Assembly (NCBI RefSeq): GCF_000379785.1
Contig: NZ_KB903675.1
Location: 1-50,684 of the forward strand
Reading direction: 5' to 3'
DNA from: Gallibacterium anatis DSM 16844 = F 149
Lineage (GTDB): Bacteria > Pseudomonadota > Gammaproteobacteria > Enterobacterales > Pasteurellaceae
Length of the DNA stretch: 50,684 nt
Of this stretch, positions 19,157 through 29,834 are shown piece after piece. The notes beneath the pieces were generated by a model that worked only from the letters and a program-made list of their open reading frames with translations, searched no databases and was not told the DNA's origin. The position numbers were made by a program, and so were the translations under genes. Position 1 is the stretch's first letter. Each line of letters begins with the position of its first letter.

Positions 19157-19184
19157 ATATGGGGGAACTTTTTTTGATATCAAG
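19157..19184 (-). promoter_or_regulatory. Sigma-32-type heat-shock promoter of lon
   Basis: On the minus strand CTTGATA (19184-19178) is followed after 13 bp by CCCCATAT (19164-19157), close to the E. coli sigma-32 consensus CTTGAAA and CCCCATNT. It lies about 40 bp upstream of the lon start codon. Lon is a classical heat-shock gene, so the assignment is plausible; it was made by eye. Confidence 0.75.
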
Positions 19185-19215
19185 GGCAATCAGCCTTTTT
19201 CATCTAAATAAGTAA

Positions 19216-19254
19216 AAAATCTGCACTCCGACTTTCGGTCAAGGTGCAGATTTT
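19216..19254 (-). terminator. Intrinsic terminator of lpdA
   Basis: AAAATCTGCAC (19216-19226) pairs with GTGCAGATTTT (19244-19254). The minus strand ends in a run of six T. It lies 36 bp after the lpdA stop. The arms resemble the IS end at 210-262, which is noted separately. Confidence 0.88.
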
Positions 19255-19289
19255 AGATTGTAGTATGAATTTAATAATTTCTTAACAAA

Positions 19290-20714
19290 TTATTTTTTCT
19301 TTTTCGCTTTTGCATTCGGTAAATCAGTTACTGTACCTTCAAACACTTCCGCCGCCAAGCCGACAGATTCGTGTAATGTAGGGTGTGCGTGAATAGTTAA
19401 TGCTAAATCTTCCGCATCGCAACCCATTTCGATTGCAAGACCGATTTCACCTAATAATTCACCGCCATTGGTTCCGACAATCGCACCACCAATCACACGG
19501 TGTGTATTCTTATCAAAAATAAGTTTAGTCATACCGTCTGAACAGTCTGATGCAATCGCACGACCTGATGCCGCCCAAGGGAAAGTTGCCACTTCATAAG
19601 AAATGCCTTCAGCTTTACATTCTTTTTCTGTTTTACCAACCCAAGCCACTTCAGGTTCAGTATAAGCAATAGATGGGATCACTTTCGGATCGAAATAGTG
19701 TTTTTGTCCGGCAATCACTTCTGCCGCAACGTGACCTTCGTGAACACCTTTGTGAGCCAACATTGGTTGACCGACAATATCACCAATCGCAAAGATATGA
19801 GGAACATTAGTACGCATCTGTTTGTCGGTACGGATAAAGCCACGTTCATCCACTTCAACGCCTGCCACTTGTGCATCGATTAATTTACCGTTCGGTGTAC
19901 GACCGATAGCCACTAACACAGCATCATAACGGCGAGTTTCATTTGCGCCTTTTCCTTCCATAGAAACATAAATACCGTCTTCTTTCGCTTCTACCGCAGT
20001 AACTTTAGTTTCTAACAAGAGGTTGAATTTTTTCTCGATGCGTTTAGTAAAGATTTTAACCACATCTTTATCCGCTGCCGGAATAACCTGATCAAACATT
20101 TCCACAACATCAATTTGTGAACCTAGTGCGTGGTAAACGGTTCCCATTTCAAGACCGATAATACCGCCACCCATAATCAATAATTTTTCAGGTACTTCTT
20201 TAAGTTTTAATGCATCTGTTGAATCCCAAACACGAGGATCATCGTGCGGAATAAACGGTAATTGAATTGGACGAGAACCGGCAGCAATGATTGCGTTATC
20301 AAATGTAATTTTGGTTTCACCGTCTTCTCCGGCAACAATAATACTGTTCGCGCTGGAGAATTTACCATAACCGCTTACAATTTGAACTTTACGCATTTTT
20401 GCCATACCAGCCAAACCGCCGGTTAATTGGCTGATCACTTTTTCTTTCCAACCACGGATTTTTTCAATGTCGGTTTTTGGTTCACCGAAAACAATACCGT
20501 GTTGCGCTAAAGATTTTGCTTCTTCAATCACTTTAGCAACGTGCAATAATGCTTTAGACGGAATACAGCCTACGTTTAAGCATACCCCACCAAGCGTTGA
20601 AAAACGTTCAATAATAACGGTTTCCAACCCTAAGTCTGCACAACGGAATGCCGCTGAATATCCTGCAGGACCAGCACCTAAAACAACTACTTGTGTTTTA
20701 ATTTCTTTATTCAT
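19290..20714 (-). CDS. lpdA: Dihydrolipoyl dehydrogenase (E3)
   Basis: This 474-residue flavoprotein reoxidises dihydrolipoyl groups of the pyruvate and 2-oxoglutarate dehydrogenase complexes. It has the FAD-binding GAGPAG (13-18), the redox-active disulfide C45/C50 in GGVCLNVGCIPSK, an NAD-binding GGGIIGLE segment, and the HAHPTLHES motif with the catalytic His-Glu pair near the C-terminus. It follows aceE-aceF in the usual order. A hairpin and a TATAAT-like sequence separate it from aceF, so it may also be expressed alone for other complexes. Confidence 0.97.
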   Translation of the reverse strand: MNKEIKTQVVVLGAGPAGYSAAFRCADLGLETVIIERFSTLGGVCLNVGCIPSKALLHVAKVIEEAKSLAQHGIVFGEPKTDIEKIRGWKEKVISQLTGGLAGMAKMRKVQIVSGYGKFSSANSIIVAGEDGETKITFDNAIIAAGSRPIQLPFIPHDDPRVWDSTDALKLKEVPEKLLIMGGGIIGLEMGTVYHALGSQIDVVEMFDQVIPAADKDVVKIFTKRIEKKFNLLLETKVTAVEAKEDGIYVSMEGKGANETRRYDAVLVAIGRTPNGKLIDAQVAGVEVDERGFIRTDKQMRTNVPHIFAIGDIVGQPMLAHKGVHEGHVAAEVIAGQKHYFDPKVIPSIAYTEPEVAWVGKTEKECKAEGISYEVATFPWAASGRAIASDCSDGMTKLIFDKNTHRVIGGAIVGTNGGELLGEIGLAIEMGCDAEDLALTIHAHPTLHESVGLAAEVFEGTVTDLPNAKAKKKK

Positions 20715-20775
20715 GTTAAGCCTCTTGATTTTTCTCTAACAAAATGTTAGGACGGCAATTAAATTAATTATAACA

Positions 20776-20798
20776 AAAGCCTGATCAACTCAGGCTTT
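20776..20798 (-). terminator. Intrinsic terminator between aceF and lpdA
   Basis: AAAGCCTGA (20776-20784) pairs with TCAGGCTTT (20790-20798) with a 5-nt loop. On the minus strand it is followed by TTTTGTTATAATT. It sits 12 bp after the aceF stop and probably lowers read-through into lpdA. The TATAAT immediately after it could be part of a separate lpdA promoter, but no good -35 was found. Confidence 0.7.
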
Positions 20799-20809
20799 CG
20801 TTTCCATTA

Positions 20810-22705
20810 CTACATGACTAAGCGGCGTAAATCCGACAACACACCACTAATATAGGTAATAAAGCGTGCACCGTCCGCCCCATCAATCACACGGTGATCG
20901 TAAGACAATGACAATGGCAACATCAAGCGTGGTGTAAATTCTTTACCATTCCACACCGGTGTCATCTCTGAACGAGAAACCCCTAAAATTGCCACTTCCG
21001 GTGCATTAACGATAGGGGTAAAGTGAGTACCACCGATACCGCCTAAACTTGAGATAGTAAAGCATCCGCCTTGCATATCTGAAGCTGTTAATTTACCTGC
21101 ACGCGCTTTCTTCGACATTGCTGACAATTCACGAGAAAGTTCAATAACACCTTTCTTATTAACATCTTTAAACACCGGTACAACCAAGCCGTTTGGTGTA
21201 TCTACTGCCACACCGATATTGATGTATTTCTTCAAGATCAGACGTTGTGCATCCTCAGTAATTGAACTATTGAAGTTTGGATAAGCTTCCAACGCTTTTG
21301 CTACCGCTTTCATAATAAAGACAAGCGGAGTAATTTTAACATCAAGTTTCTGTTTTTCAGCTAATACATTTTGCTCTTTTCTGAATTTTTCTAACTCGGT
21401 AATATCGGCTTTATCCCATTGTGTTACGTGAGGGATCATTACCCAGTTACGGTGCAAGTTCGCACCGGAAATCTTCTTGATGCGACCCAATTCAACTTCT
21501 TCAGTTTCACCGAATTTGCTGAAATCAACTTTCGGCCACGGCAACAAGCCTAAACCGGCACCGGCATTACCGCCGGCAGCAGCTGATGAAGAAACAGAAC
21601 CGCTTTCAACCGCTTTAATAGCCGCTTTCACATAAGCTTGAACATCTTCTTTTAAGATACGACCTTTACGACCTGTACCTTTCACTTTATCAAGATTCAC
21701 ACCAAATTCGCGTGCTAAACGACGAACTACCGGAGTAGCGTGAGCAAAACTTGCGCTCTTAGTCACATCTTCATTAGAAGATGCCGGAGCCGCTGCAGGC
21801 GCTGGTGCTGCCGCTTGAGGGGCAGGTGCTGCTGCAGGTTGTTGTGCCGGAGCTGCCGCGGGCGCTGCGCCAGCCACTTCAAAGCGCATAATTAATGAAC
21901 CGGTAGAAACTTTATCGCCTGATTTGATCAAAATTTCTTTTACCACACCGGCAAACGGCGCAGGTACTTCCATTGAAGCTTTATCACCTTCAACGGTGAT
22001 CAATGACTGTTCTTCGCTAACAGTATCGCCTACTGCGACCATAATTTCAGTCACATTCACTTCATCGCCGCCGATATCCGGAACGTGAACATCCTGAACA
22101 CCTCCGCTAGCCGCAGGTGCTGCTGCCGGAGCCGCTTCTGCTGCAGGAGCAGGTGCTGCCGCCGGAGCCGCGCCGGCAACTTCAAAACGCATAATCAATG
22201 AACCGGTAGAAACTTTATCACCTGATTTAACTAAAATTTCTTTTACCACACCGGCAAATGGTGCAGGCACTTCCATTGAAGCTTTATCACCTTCAACGGT
22301 GATCAATGACTGTTCTTCGCTAACAGTATCGCCTACTGCGACCATAATTTCAGTAACGTTAACTTCATCTCCGCCGATATCCGGAACATGAACATCAACA
22401 ACAGAAGCTGCTGCAGCCGGTGCTGCCGCCGGAGCCGGCGCTGCTTCCGCTGCAGGAGCAGGTGCTGCCGCACCCGCTGCTTCCAATACCAACATAGGAG
22501 TACCGGTAGAAACTTTATCACCCACTTTTACCAATACTTCTTTTACCACACCTGCTTCCGGTGCCGGTACTTCCATTGAGGCTTTATCACCTTCAACATT
22601 GATCACACTTTGGTCAACTTCAATAGTGTCACCAACTTTCACCATAACTTCTGTTACAGTAACTTCATCACCACCGATATCCGGAATAGCAATTTGTTTT
22701 GACAT
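20810..22705 (-). CDS. aceF: Pyruvate dehydrogenase E2, dihydrolipoyllysine acetyltransferase with three lipoyl domains
   Basis: The 631-residue protein has three lipoyl domains with lysines K41, K141 and K242, each in a [13 protein letters not shown] context, joined by flexible Ala-Pro linkers. A peripheral-subunit-binding domain (about 322-360, containing [14 protein letters not shown]) and a catalytic acetyltransferase domain with [12 protein letters not shown] follow. E2 forms the core of the complex and passes acetyl groups to coenzyme A. The gene follows aceE by 31 bp. Lipoyl domains 2 and 3 are almost identical at the DNA level (unit 303 bp), which suggests recent duplication or conversion. 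Confidence 0.97.
   Translation of the reverse strand: MSKQIAIPDIGGDEVTVTEVMVKVGDTIEVDQSVINVEGDKASMEVPAPEAGVVKEVLVKVGDKVSTGTPMLVLEAAGAAAPAPAAEAAPAPAAAPAAAASVVDVHVPDIGGDEVNVTEIMVAVGDTVSEEQSLITVEGDKASMEVPAPFAGVVKEILVKSGDKVSTGSLIMRFEVAGAAPAAAPAPAAEAAPAAAPAASGGVQDVHVPDIGGDEVNVTEIMVAVGDTVSEEQSLITVEGDKASMEVPAPFAGVVKEILIKSGDKVSTGSLIMRFEVAGAAPAAAPAQQPAAAPAPQAAAPAPAAAPASSNEDVTKSASFAHATPVVRRLAREFGVNLDKVKGTGRKGRILKEDVQAYVKAAIKAVESGSVSSSAAAGGNAGAGLGLLPWPKVDFSKFGETEEVELGRIKKISGANLHRNWVMIPHVTQWDKADITELEKFRKEQNVLAEKQKLDVKITPLVFIMKAVAKALEAYPNFNSSITEDAQRLILKKYINIGVAVDTPNGLVVPVFKDVNKKGVIELSRELSAMSKKARAGKLTASDMQGGCFTISSLGGIGGTHFTPIVNAPEVAILGVSRSEMTPVWNGKEFTPRLMLPLSLSYDHRVIDGADGARFITYISGVLSDLRRLVM
21967..22354 (-). 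repeat. Direct DNA repeat encoding lipoyl domains 2 and 3 of AceF
   Basis: The segments near 21967-22051 and 22270-22354 are identical over about 85 bp, and similarity extends on both sides over most of a 303-bp unit. The first lipoyl domain (near 22560-22690) is clearly more diverged. The repeat is a substrate for recombination that would add or remove a lipoyl domain in frame. Confidence 0.8.
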
Positions 22706-22736
22706 AATTTATATCCTTTGTGATTGTTACAGTTAA

Positions 22737-25400
22737 TTATGCGTGTAAAGAGTACGCTTTATCAGTATCAATACCATATTTCTTAATGGCTTCAACCAAC
22801 ACTTGCTTATCTAAAGTGCCGGCTTTCACTAATTGAGATAATGCCGCCACTGCAACGTGATGTGCATCAACTTCAAAGTGTGAACGTAAATTTTCACGGC
22901 TGTCTGAACGTCCGAAACCATCAGTACCTAACACCAAATAGCTGCTTGCCGGAACATACGCACGAACCTGATCAGCAAATAGACGCATATAGTCGGTTGC
23001 CGCAATTGCCGGCGCATCATTCATCACTTTAGTGATATATGGCACTTTTGCTTCTTCTTCCGGATGCAAAGTGTTGTAACGTTCAATTTCGTTACCTTCT
23101 CTTGCTAACTCAGTAAATGAAGTTACGCTATAAACATCTGAAGATACACCAAAGTCATTTGCCAATAATTGTGCTGCTTCACGTACGTGACGAAGGATTG
23201 CACCTGAACCTAATAACTGAACTTTACCTTTACCTTGACCGGTTACGGTTTCAAATTTGTAGATACCTTTACGAATACCTTCTTCCGCACCTTTCGGCAT
23301 TGCCGGTTGATCGTAAGTTTCGTTCAATGTAGTGATGTAGTAATAAACATCTTCTTGATCCGGACCATACATACGACGTACACCATCTTGAATAATCACC
23401 GGCACTTCAAATGCAAATGCAGGGTCATAAGCAACACAGCTTGGGATGGTTAATGCTTGAATATGGCTGTGTCCATCTTCGTGTTGTAAACCTTCACCGT
23501 TCAAGGTTGTACGACCGGATGTACCACCAATCATAAAGCCTCTCGCACGTTGGTCACCTGCTAGCCACATTAAATCACCGACACGTTGGAAACCGAACAT
23601 TGAATAGTAAACGAAGAACGGAATCATTGGTAAATCATTGGTACTGTATGAAGTCGCTGCCGCTAACCAAGATGAAGTTGCGCCCTGTTCATTAATACCT
23701 TCTTGCAATACCTGTCCATCAATCGCTTCACGATAATAGGCAACCTGTTCGCGGTCTTGCGGAACATAGTGCTGACCGTGTGGATTGTAGATACCGATTT
23801 GACGGAATAAACCTTCCATACCGAAAGTACGTGCTTCATCAGCTACGATTGGAACGATATGTTTACCGATAGATTTATCTTTCAATAAAACATTTAAGGT
23901 ACGGACAAATGCCATTGTGGTTGAAATTGGACGTGCTTGAGCTTCAAACAATTGTGAGAACTCTTCAATTCCAGGCACTTTGAATTCTTGCGTAAAGCGT
24001 GGTAAACGGGTTGGTAAATAACCCTGTAACGCTTGGCGGCGTTCGTGAAGATATTTGTACTCATCTGAGCCTTCAGCGAATGTCACATATGGAAGTTTTT
24101 CAAGATCCGCATCGGAAACAGGCACATTGAATTGATCACGAACGTGTTTAACGCCGGAAAGATCCATTTTCTTAACTTGGTGAGCAATATTCTTACCTTC
24201 TGCTGCATCACCCATACCGTAACCCTTGATAGTTTTAACAAGGATAACAACCGGTTTGCCTTTAACCTGTTTCGCTTTATTGAAGGCAGCAAATACTTTA
24301 ATCGGATCGTGACCACCACGGTTTAATGCCCAGATTTCATCATCTGTCATATCTTTCACTAATTCCGCAGTTTCAGGATAACGACCGAAGAAGTGTTCAC
24401 GAACATAAGCACCATCTTTAGATTTGAAGTTTTGATAGTCACCGTCAACCACTTCCATCATTAATTGCAGTAATTTACCGGAAGTATCTTTCTGCAATAG
24501 ACGATCCCAACGACGACCCCAAATTACTTTAATCACTTCCCAACCGGCACCGTTAAAGTTGCTTTCCAATTCTTGGATAATTTTACCGTTACCAGTTACT
24601 GGACCATCCAAACGTTGTAAGTTACAGTTGATAACAAAGATCAAGTTATCCAATTTTTCACGTGCAGCGAATGCAATCGCACCGCGTGATTCAACTTCAT
24701 CCATTTCACCGTCACCAAGGAATGCATAAACGGTTTGATCTGAAGTATCTTTCAAGCCACGATTGTGTAAATATTTTAAGAAGCGTGCATTATAAATTGC
24801 GTTCAATGGTCCTAAGCCCATTGAAACAGTAGGGAATTGCCAAAATTCTGGTAATAAACGAGGGTGAGGATAAGAAGAAAGACCTTTTCCGTGAACTTCT
24901 TGACGGAAATTATCCATCTGTTCTTCGGTTAAACGACCTTCAACAAAGGCACGAGCATAAATTCCCGGTGCGATATGACCTTGGAAGAACACCAAGTCAC
25001 CGCCATTTTTCTCATTACGCGCTTTAAAGAAGTGGTTGAAACAAACTTCATATAATGTTGCGGAAGATTGGAATGATGCCATATGTCCGCCTAATTCAAG
25101 ACCTTTTTTAGAGGCGCGCAATACAGCCATAATCGCATTCCAACGAATTGCACTGCGGATGCGACGCTCAAGGTCTAAATTACCCGGATAATTAGGTTCT
25201 TCACTAACAGGAATGGTATTAATATAATCTGTTGTCATTCCGGTAGGAAGTGAAATGTCATTAGCTCTTGCACGTTGAATGAGTTGTTCAATGATATATT
25301 GAGCTCTTTCAACACCTTCTTCACGAATTACTGAATCGATTGCCAACATCCAATCGTTGGTTTCAATCGGATCCACGTCATTTTTTACCATATCCGACAT
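22737..25400 (-). CDS. aceE: Pyruvate dehydrogenase E1 component, homodimeric type
   Basis: This 887-residue thiamine-diphosphate enzyme decarboxylates pyruvate and acetylates the lipoyl groups of AceF. The thiamine-diphosphate motif GDGEMDE starts near residue 229 and the NCNLQRLDGPVTGN segment follows. Length equals E. coli AceE (887). It is the first gene of aceE-aceF-lpdA. No pdhR regulator gene precedes it, unlike in enteric bacteria. A divergent rimO lies beyond a 371-bp region. The open frame matches the family N-terminus (NDVDPIETNDWMLAI). Confidence 0.97.
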   Translation of the reverse strand: MSDMVKNDVDPIETNDWMLAIDSVIREEGVERAQYIIEQLIQRARANDISLPTGMTTDYINTIPVSEEPNYPGNLDLERRIRSAIRWNAIMAVLRASKKGLELGGHMASFQSSATLYEVCFNHFFKARNEKNGGDLVFFQGHIAPGIYARAFVEGRLTEEQMDNFRQEVHGKGLSSYPHPRLLPEFWQFPTVSMGLGPLNAIYNARFLKYLHNRGLKDTSDQTVYAFLGDGEMDEVESRGAIAFAAREKLDNLIFVINCNLQRLDGPVTGNGKIIQELESNFNGAGWEVIKVIWGRRWDRLLQKDTSGKLLQLMMEVVDGDYQNFKSKDGAYVREHFFGRYPETAELVKDMTDDEIWALNRGGHDPIKVFAAFNKAKQVKGKPVVILVKTIKGYGMGDAAEGKNIAHQVKKMDLSGVKHVRDQFNVPVSDADLEKLPYVTFAEGSDEYKYLHERRQALQGYLPTRLPRFTQEFKVPGIEEFSQLFEAQARPISTTMAFVRTLNVLLKDKSIGKHIVPIVADEARTFGMEGLFRQIGIYNPHGQHYVPQDREQVAYYREAIDGQVLQEGINEQGATSSWLAAATSYSTNDLPMIPFFVYYSMFGFQRVGDLMWLAGDQRARGFMIGGTSGRTTLNGEGLQHEDGHSHIQALTIPSCVAYDPAFAFEVPVIIQDGVRRMYGPDQEDVYYYITTLNETYDQPAMPKGAEEGIRKGIYKFETVTGQGKGKVQLLGSGAILRHVREAAQLLANDFGVSSDVYSVTSFTELAREGNEIERYNTLHPEEEAKVPYITKVMNDAPAIAATDYMRLFADQVRAYVPASSYLVLGTDGFGRSDSRENLRSHFEVDAHHVAVAALSQLVKAGTLDKQVLVEAIKKYGIDTDKAYSLHA

Positions 25401-25771
25401 GGGCTATTCCTTTTATCTTATTGTGGTTAAAAAAATGTGTGATGCACAAAACAACTTGCTGCACACCACCCAACTGAAAAAAGTGGTTAATTAAATTTTC
25501 TGCTCTTTTAGGGCTTCACAATTTATTAACTAATTTTAGAAATTTTATTAGATTTTTTGAAATAAAGATAGAAAAAATTTGTCTTACCATAGCAAAACCA
25601 GCCGATTTTGTCTATTTTTTTACCATCCATTTTTTGGCATAACTACAAAGGATTAGCTATTTATAACAAGGCGTTACTTCAAATTGCCCTGATAAAAATT
25701 CGCTTTCTATCGACAAATTCTGTACAATTCGCCACCTACTGAAATTCCATTACAAAATAGATAACAAAATT
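25401..25771. other. Intergenic region between divergent aceE and rimO
   Basis: This 371-bp AT-rich stretch has no convincing open frame. It should hold promoters for aceE (minus) and rimO (plus). A TACAAT hexamer at 25723-25728 could be the rimO -10, without a clear -35. Near the aceE side an imperfect inverted repeat (GTGTGATGCA and TGCTGCACAC, about 25438-25467) lies in the likely leader. No site was strong enough to name. Confidence 0.4.
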
Positions 25772-27109
25772 ATGACAACAACAACTCCGAATATCGGCTT
25801 TTTAAGCCTTGGTTGCCCTAAAAATTTAGTTGATTCCGAACGTATTTTGACCGAACTGCGTGCGGAGGGTTATAACATTGTGCCGAGTTATGACAATGCC
25901 GATTTAGTGATCGTCAATACCTGCGGTTTTATCGACAGCGCGGTTCAGGAATCATTGGAAGCAATCGGCGAAGCTTTAGAAGAAAACGGCAAAGTTATCG
26001 TTACCGGTTGCTTAGGTGCTAAAGAAAATCAAATCAGAGAAGTGCATCCTAAAGTGCTTGAAATTACCGGCCCACACAGTTATGAAGCGGTAATGACGCA
26101 CGTCCACAAATATGCCCCGAAACCGGAATATAACCCTTATCTCAATGTGGTGCCGAAACAAGGGGTAAAATTAACGCCTAAACATTATGCTTACGTTAAA
26201 ATTTCAGAAGGCTGCGATCACCGTTGCACTTTCTGCATTATTCCATCTATGCGCGGTGATCTTGACAGCAGACCGATCAACACCATTTTGGATGAAGCAA
26301 AACGTTTAGTTGATGCCGGCGTTAAAGAGTTGTTGATCGTTTCTCAAGATACTTCCGCTTATGCGTTGGATAAAAATCAAAAAAAACAAAAAAGCAAAAC
26401 TGTTTTCTGGAATGGAATGCCGATTAAAAATGATTTAATTACGCTTTGCGAACAGCTTGGAACATTAGGCGTTTGGGTGCGTCTACATTATGTTTACCCT
26501 TATCCACACGTTGATAAGCTGATTCCTTTGATGGCACAAGGCAAAATTTTGCCTTATTTAGATATTCCGTTACAACACGCCAGTCCGAAAATTCTAAAAG
26601 CAATGAAACGTCCGGGTTTAATCGAACGCACATTGGAACGCATTAAACAGTGGCGTGAAATCTGTCCGGAACTGACATTACGCTCAACATTTATTGTCGG
26701 TTTTCCAGGTGAAACTGAAGAAGATTTCCAAATGTTATTAGATTTTATTCAAGAAGCACAACTGGATCGTGTCGGCTGTTTCAAATTCAGCCCGGTTGAA
26801 GGTGCGGTAGCCACAGAAATGGCAGAACAAGTGCCGGAAGAGGTGAAAGAGGAACGTTTCCACCGCTTTATGCAACTACAGCAACAAATCTCTGCACAGC
26901 GTTTACAACAAAAAATCGGTAAAACTTTGCCGGTGATGATTGATGAAATTGATGAAGAAGGCATTATCGGTCGCTCAATGGCGGATGCACCGGAAATTGA
27001 CGGCGTGGTTTACATTGATAATATCAGTGAGCAGCAAGTCAAAGTCGGCGAAGTGGTGATGGCAACCATTCATAATGCCGATGAATACGATTTATGGGCA
27101 ACCATCTAA
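25772..27109 (+). CDS. rimO: Ribosomal protein uS12 methylthiotransferase RimO
   Basis: This 445-residue radical-SAM methylthiotransferase modifies an aspartate of ribosomal protein S12. The N-terminal domain has cluster cysteines C15, C51 and C80. The radical-SAM motif CDHRCTFC supplies C148, C152 and C155. A TRAM domain forms the C-terminus (about 375-440). The opening [12 protein letters not shown] separates RimO from the tRNA-modifying MiaB. It stands alone, divergent from aceE, with msrAB next on the same strand after 120 bp. Confidence 0.97.
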   Translation: MTTTTPNIGFLSLGCPKNLVDSERILTELRAEGYNIVPSYDNADLVIVNTCGFIDSAVQESLEAIGEALEENGKVIVTGCLGAKENQIREVHPKVLEITGPHSYEAVMTHVHKYAPKPEYNPYLNVVPKQGVKLTPKHYAYVKISEGCDHRCTFCIIPSMRGDLDSRPINTILDEAKRLVDAGVKELLIVSQDTSAYALDKNQKKQKSKTVFWNGMPIKNDLITLCEQLGTLGVWVRLHYVYPYPHVDKLIPLMAQGKILPYLDIPLQHASPKILKAMKRPGLIERTLERIKQWREICPELTLRSTFIVGFPGETEEDFQMLLDFIQEAQLDRVGCFKFSPVEGAVATEMAEQVPEEVKEERFHRFMQLQQQISAQRLQQKIGKTLPVMIDEIDEEGIIGRSMADAPEIDGVVYIDNISEQQVKVGEVVMATIHNADEYDLWATI

Positions 27110-27229
27110 CCGTTATCTAACTGTTGTTGCAGTGGGGAGAAGTTCTCCCTACCCTACTGCCAAACGTTAACATCAATGCCTAATGTGTTGCTTGCTCAGT
27201 GCAAATTGTTTTCATTTTGTGAGGTATAA

Positions 27230-28192
27230 ATGACAGAACAAAACAAAATCCAAACCAGTGAAATTTATCTTGCAGGCGGTTGTTTTTGGGGATTAGAAGC
27301 CTACTTTGCCGCTATTGGCGGTGTCTTGAATGCCGAATCAGGTTATGCCAACGGTGACAGTGAAAATCCAAGTTATCAACAGGTTTGCAACGGCAGTGGC
27401 CACGCCGAAACGGTCAAAGTCAGTTATGATGCCTCTCAAATCAATTTGGCAACATTGCTTGAGTACTATTTCCGCGTTATCGATCCGACCAGTTTAAATC
27501 GTCAAGGAAATGATCACGGTGTGCAGTATCGCTCCGGCATTTATTATACTGATGCGCACCAAAAACCGATTATTGATGCGGCAATGGCACGCGAACAGCA
27601 AAAATGGCAACAACCTTTGTTGGTTGAGGTGCAGCCGTTACAAAACTACTATCCTGCTGAAGCGTATCACCAACACTATTTAGAGAAAAATCCGGGCGGA
27701 TATTGCCATATTGATCTGAGAAAAGCAGACGATGTCATTATTGATGCCAATAAATACCACAAGCCTACTGCAGCAGAGATCGAACAGAAATTAAATGAAG
27801 AGTCGTTTGCCGTTACCCAACAAAATGCTACCGAACGCCCTTTTTTAAATCGTTACTGGGATTTTTTTGAGAAAGGTTTATATGTCGATATTATCAGCGG
27901 TGAACCGCTTTTTGCCTCCTCTGATAAATTTCCGTCACAATGTGGCTGGCCAAGTTTCAGTAAACCGATTTCATCCGATGTGGTTATTTATCACCGCGAC
28001 ACCAGTCACGGAATGATCCGTACCGAAGTGCGTTCTCGTATTGCCGATGCGCATTTAGGGCACGTTTTTGAAGATGGCCCGCTCGAAACCGGTGGCTTGC
28101 GTTACTGCATCAACAGTGCCGCATTGCGTTTTATTCCCTTTGCGGAATTGGCACAAAACGGTTATGGCTATCTGCAAAAACGGATTAAATAG
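27230..28192 (+). CDS. msrAB: Peptide methionine sulfoxide reductase MsrA/MsrB fusion
   Basis: The 320-residue protein fuses MsrA (catalytic C18 in GGCFWG) to MsrB (catalytic C293 in [10 protein letters not shown]), so it can repair both S- and R-methionine sulfoxide. No signal peptide or thioredoxin-like domain is present, unlike the longer exported PilB/MsrAB proteins, so it is probably cytoplasmic. The MsrB half shows [11 protein letters not shown] where zinc-binding MsrB proteins carry CxxC, so this part is of the zinc-free type. GTGAGG precedes the ATG. A strong bidirectional terminator follows, facing pepA. Confidence 0.93.
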   Translation: MTEQNKIQTSEIYLAGGCFWGLEAYFAAIGGVLNAESGYANGDSENPSYQQVCNGSGHAETVKVSYDASQINLATLLEYYFRVIDPTSLNRQGNDHGVQYRSGIYYTDAHQKPIIDAAMAREQQKWQQPLLVEVQPLQNYYPAEAYHQHYLEKNPGGYCHIDLRKADDVIIDANKYHKPTAAEIEQKLNEESFAVTQQNATERPFLNRYWDFFEKGLYVDIISGEPLFASSDKFPSQCGWPSFSKPISSDVVIYHRDTSHGMIRTEVRSRIADAHLGHVFEDGPLETGGLRYCINSAALRFIPFAELAQNGYGYLQKRIK

Positions 28193-28209
28193 CAACCGCT
28201 TAAAATGAC

Positions 28210-28244
28210 AAAGCGGTGTGGATCTTAAACCTCCACACCGCTTT
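28210..28244. terminator. Bidirectional terminator between msrAB and pepA
   Basis: AAAGCGGTGTGG (28210-28221) pairs perfectly with CCACACCGCTTT (28233-28244) over an 11-nt loop. On the plus strand five T follow the CCGC core. It is placed between convergent msrAB and pepA and could serve both. Confidence 0.85.
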
Positions 28245-28267
28245 TTATTTGAAGTTATTTCTGCTTG

Positions 28268-29776
28268 TTAAATATCAAATTTAACATTGGCACGATTCAG
28301 TAAGAACTGCACCAATAATGAAACCGGACGACCGGTTGCGCCTTTATCGGCACCCTGTTTCCACGCTGTGCCGGCGATATCCAAATGCGCCCAATTATAT
28401 TTTTTAGTGAAATTCGCTAAGAAACAAGCAGCGGTAATCGCGCCACCCCAACGCCCGCCGACATTCGCCAAATCAGCAAAATTAGATTTCAATAAATCGT
28501 TATATTCGTCATTCATCGGCAAACGCCACGCTTTGTCGTTAGACTGATCCGCCGCACTCTGCAACTCATTGGCAAGATTATTTAACGGTGAAAACAGACC
28601 GCTGTTGACGCTCGCTAACGCCACCACACAAGCACCGGTCAAAGTTGCGATATCGATCACTACATCCGGATCAAAACGTTCTACATAAGTCAACGCATCG
28701 CACAGCACCAAACGCCCTTCGGCATCGGTATTCAACACCTCTACAGTTAAACCGGACATTGTGGTCAAAATATCACCCGGACGATAGGCATTGCCGCCCG
28801 GCAAGTTTTCGCAGCCAGCCAACACACCAATCACATTTAACGGTAAATTCAATTCGGCAACGGCTCGCATTACACCATAAACGGTTGCTGCACCGCACAT
28901 ATCATATTTCATCTCATCCATACCAGCACCCGGCTTCAATGAAATACCGCCAGAATCAAAAGTTAGCCCTTTTCCGACAAAAACGATTGGTTTTGCATCA
29001 GGATCAGGATTATTTTTAAATTCAATGATCGACATAAAGGCTTCATTACGCGATCCTTGTGAAACCGCCAAATAGGATTTCATTCCCAATTTTTCCATCT
29101 GTTGCTCATCGACCACGTGGCTGTTCAGCGAATCATAATTTTGCGCCAATTCAATCGCTTTATCAGCTAAATAACGTGGCGTGCAAATATTTGGTGGCAT
29201 ATTGGCTAGATCTTTCGTTTCTTTAATGCCGTTACTGATCGCCATTGCGTGTTGAATTGCAGACTCAGCAAGCGGTAATTCACGGCGCATCGGAACATTG
29301 AATACTATTTTACGTAATTCACGTCTAATTTCCGTTTTCACTCGTTTAAATTGCGTAAAACTATATAAAGATTCCTGAGCTGCTTCCACCGCCAAACGCA
29401 CATTCCAGTAAATGTTGCGCCCTTTAACGTGCAAGCCGGTTAAATAACAAACCGCCTCCATTGAGCCGGTTTCATTTAACACTCTCACTGTTTTTTGAAT
29501 AATCTGTTTATATTGTCTTTCATCCAATTCACGCTCTTTACCGCAACCGACCAATAAAATGCGATCTGCCGGAATATTAGGAACGTGATGCAATAACAAG
29601 GTCTGTCCAACTTTTCCTTCAATATCGCCACGTCGTAATAACGCACTGATATAACCTGCACTGATATTATCCAACTGCTCTGCCGATGCAGATAAACGAC
29701 GCGGTTCGAAAACACCAACCACTAAACACGCAGTACGTTGTTTTTCAACACTACCGTTTTTGACACTAAATTCCAT
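28268..29776 (-). CDS. pepA: Leucyl aminopeptidase (cytosol aminopeptidase, M17)
   Basis: This 502-residue enzyme removes N-terminal residues, preferring leucine, and forms hexamers. The two-metal site is seen in [17 protein letters not shown] and [10 protein letters not shown]; these carry the lysine, aspartates and glutamate that bind the metals and the conserved arginine. In E. coli PepA is also a DNA-binding architectural factor (carAB, Xer recombination). It is divergent from lptF, as is common in Gammaproteobacteria. A TATAAT sequence at 29829-29834 on the minus strand is a likely -10. Confidence 0.96.
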   Translation of the reverse strand: MEFSVKNGSVEKQRTACLVVGVFEPRRLSASAEQLDNISAGYISALLRRGDIEGKVGQTLLLHHVPNIPADRILLVGCGKERELDERQYKQIIQKTVRVLNETGSMEAVCYLTGLHVKGRNIYWNVRLAVEAAQESLYSFTQFKRVKTEIRRELRKIVFNVPMRRELPLAESAIQHAMAISNGIKETKDLANMPPNICTPRYLADKAIELAQNYDSLNSHVVDEQQMEKLGMKSYLAVSQGSRNEAFMSIIEFKNNPDPDAKPIVFVGKGLTFDSGGISLKPGAGMDEMKYDMCGAATVYGVMRAVAELNLPLNVIGVLAGCENLPGGNAYRPGDILTTMSGLTVEVLNTDAEGRLVLCDALTYVERFDPDVVIDIATLTGACVVALASVNSGLFSPLNNLANELQSAADQSNDKAWRLPMNDEYNDLLKSNFADLANVGGRWGGAITAACFLANFTKKYNWAHLDIAGTAWKQGADKGATGRPVSLLVQFLLNRANVKFDI

Positions 29777-29828
29777 ATTGATATTCCTTCACTATGATTT
29801 CTATTGTTGTTAGGCCCTGAAACAAGGT

Positions 29829-29834
29829 ATTATA
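29829..29834 (-). promoter_or_regulatory. Probable -10 hexamer of pepA
   Basis: On the minus strand TATAAT occurs in GCATATAATACC about 53 bp upstream of the pepA start codon. No close match to TTGACA is found at the right spacing, so only the -10 is marked. Confidence 0.4.

Noticed and set aside
28645-29019. 124-residue frame opposite pepA
   Set aside because: It is a shadow of a highly conserved gene, with an improbable composition (His, Arg, Pro rich).
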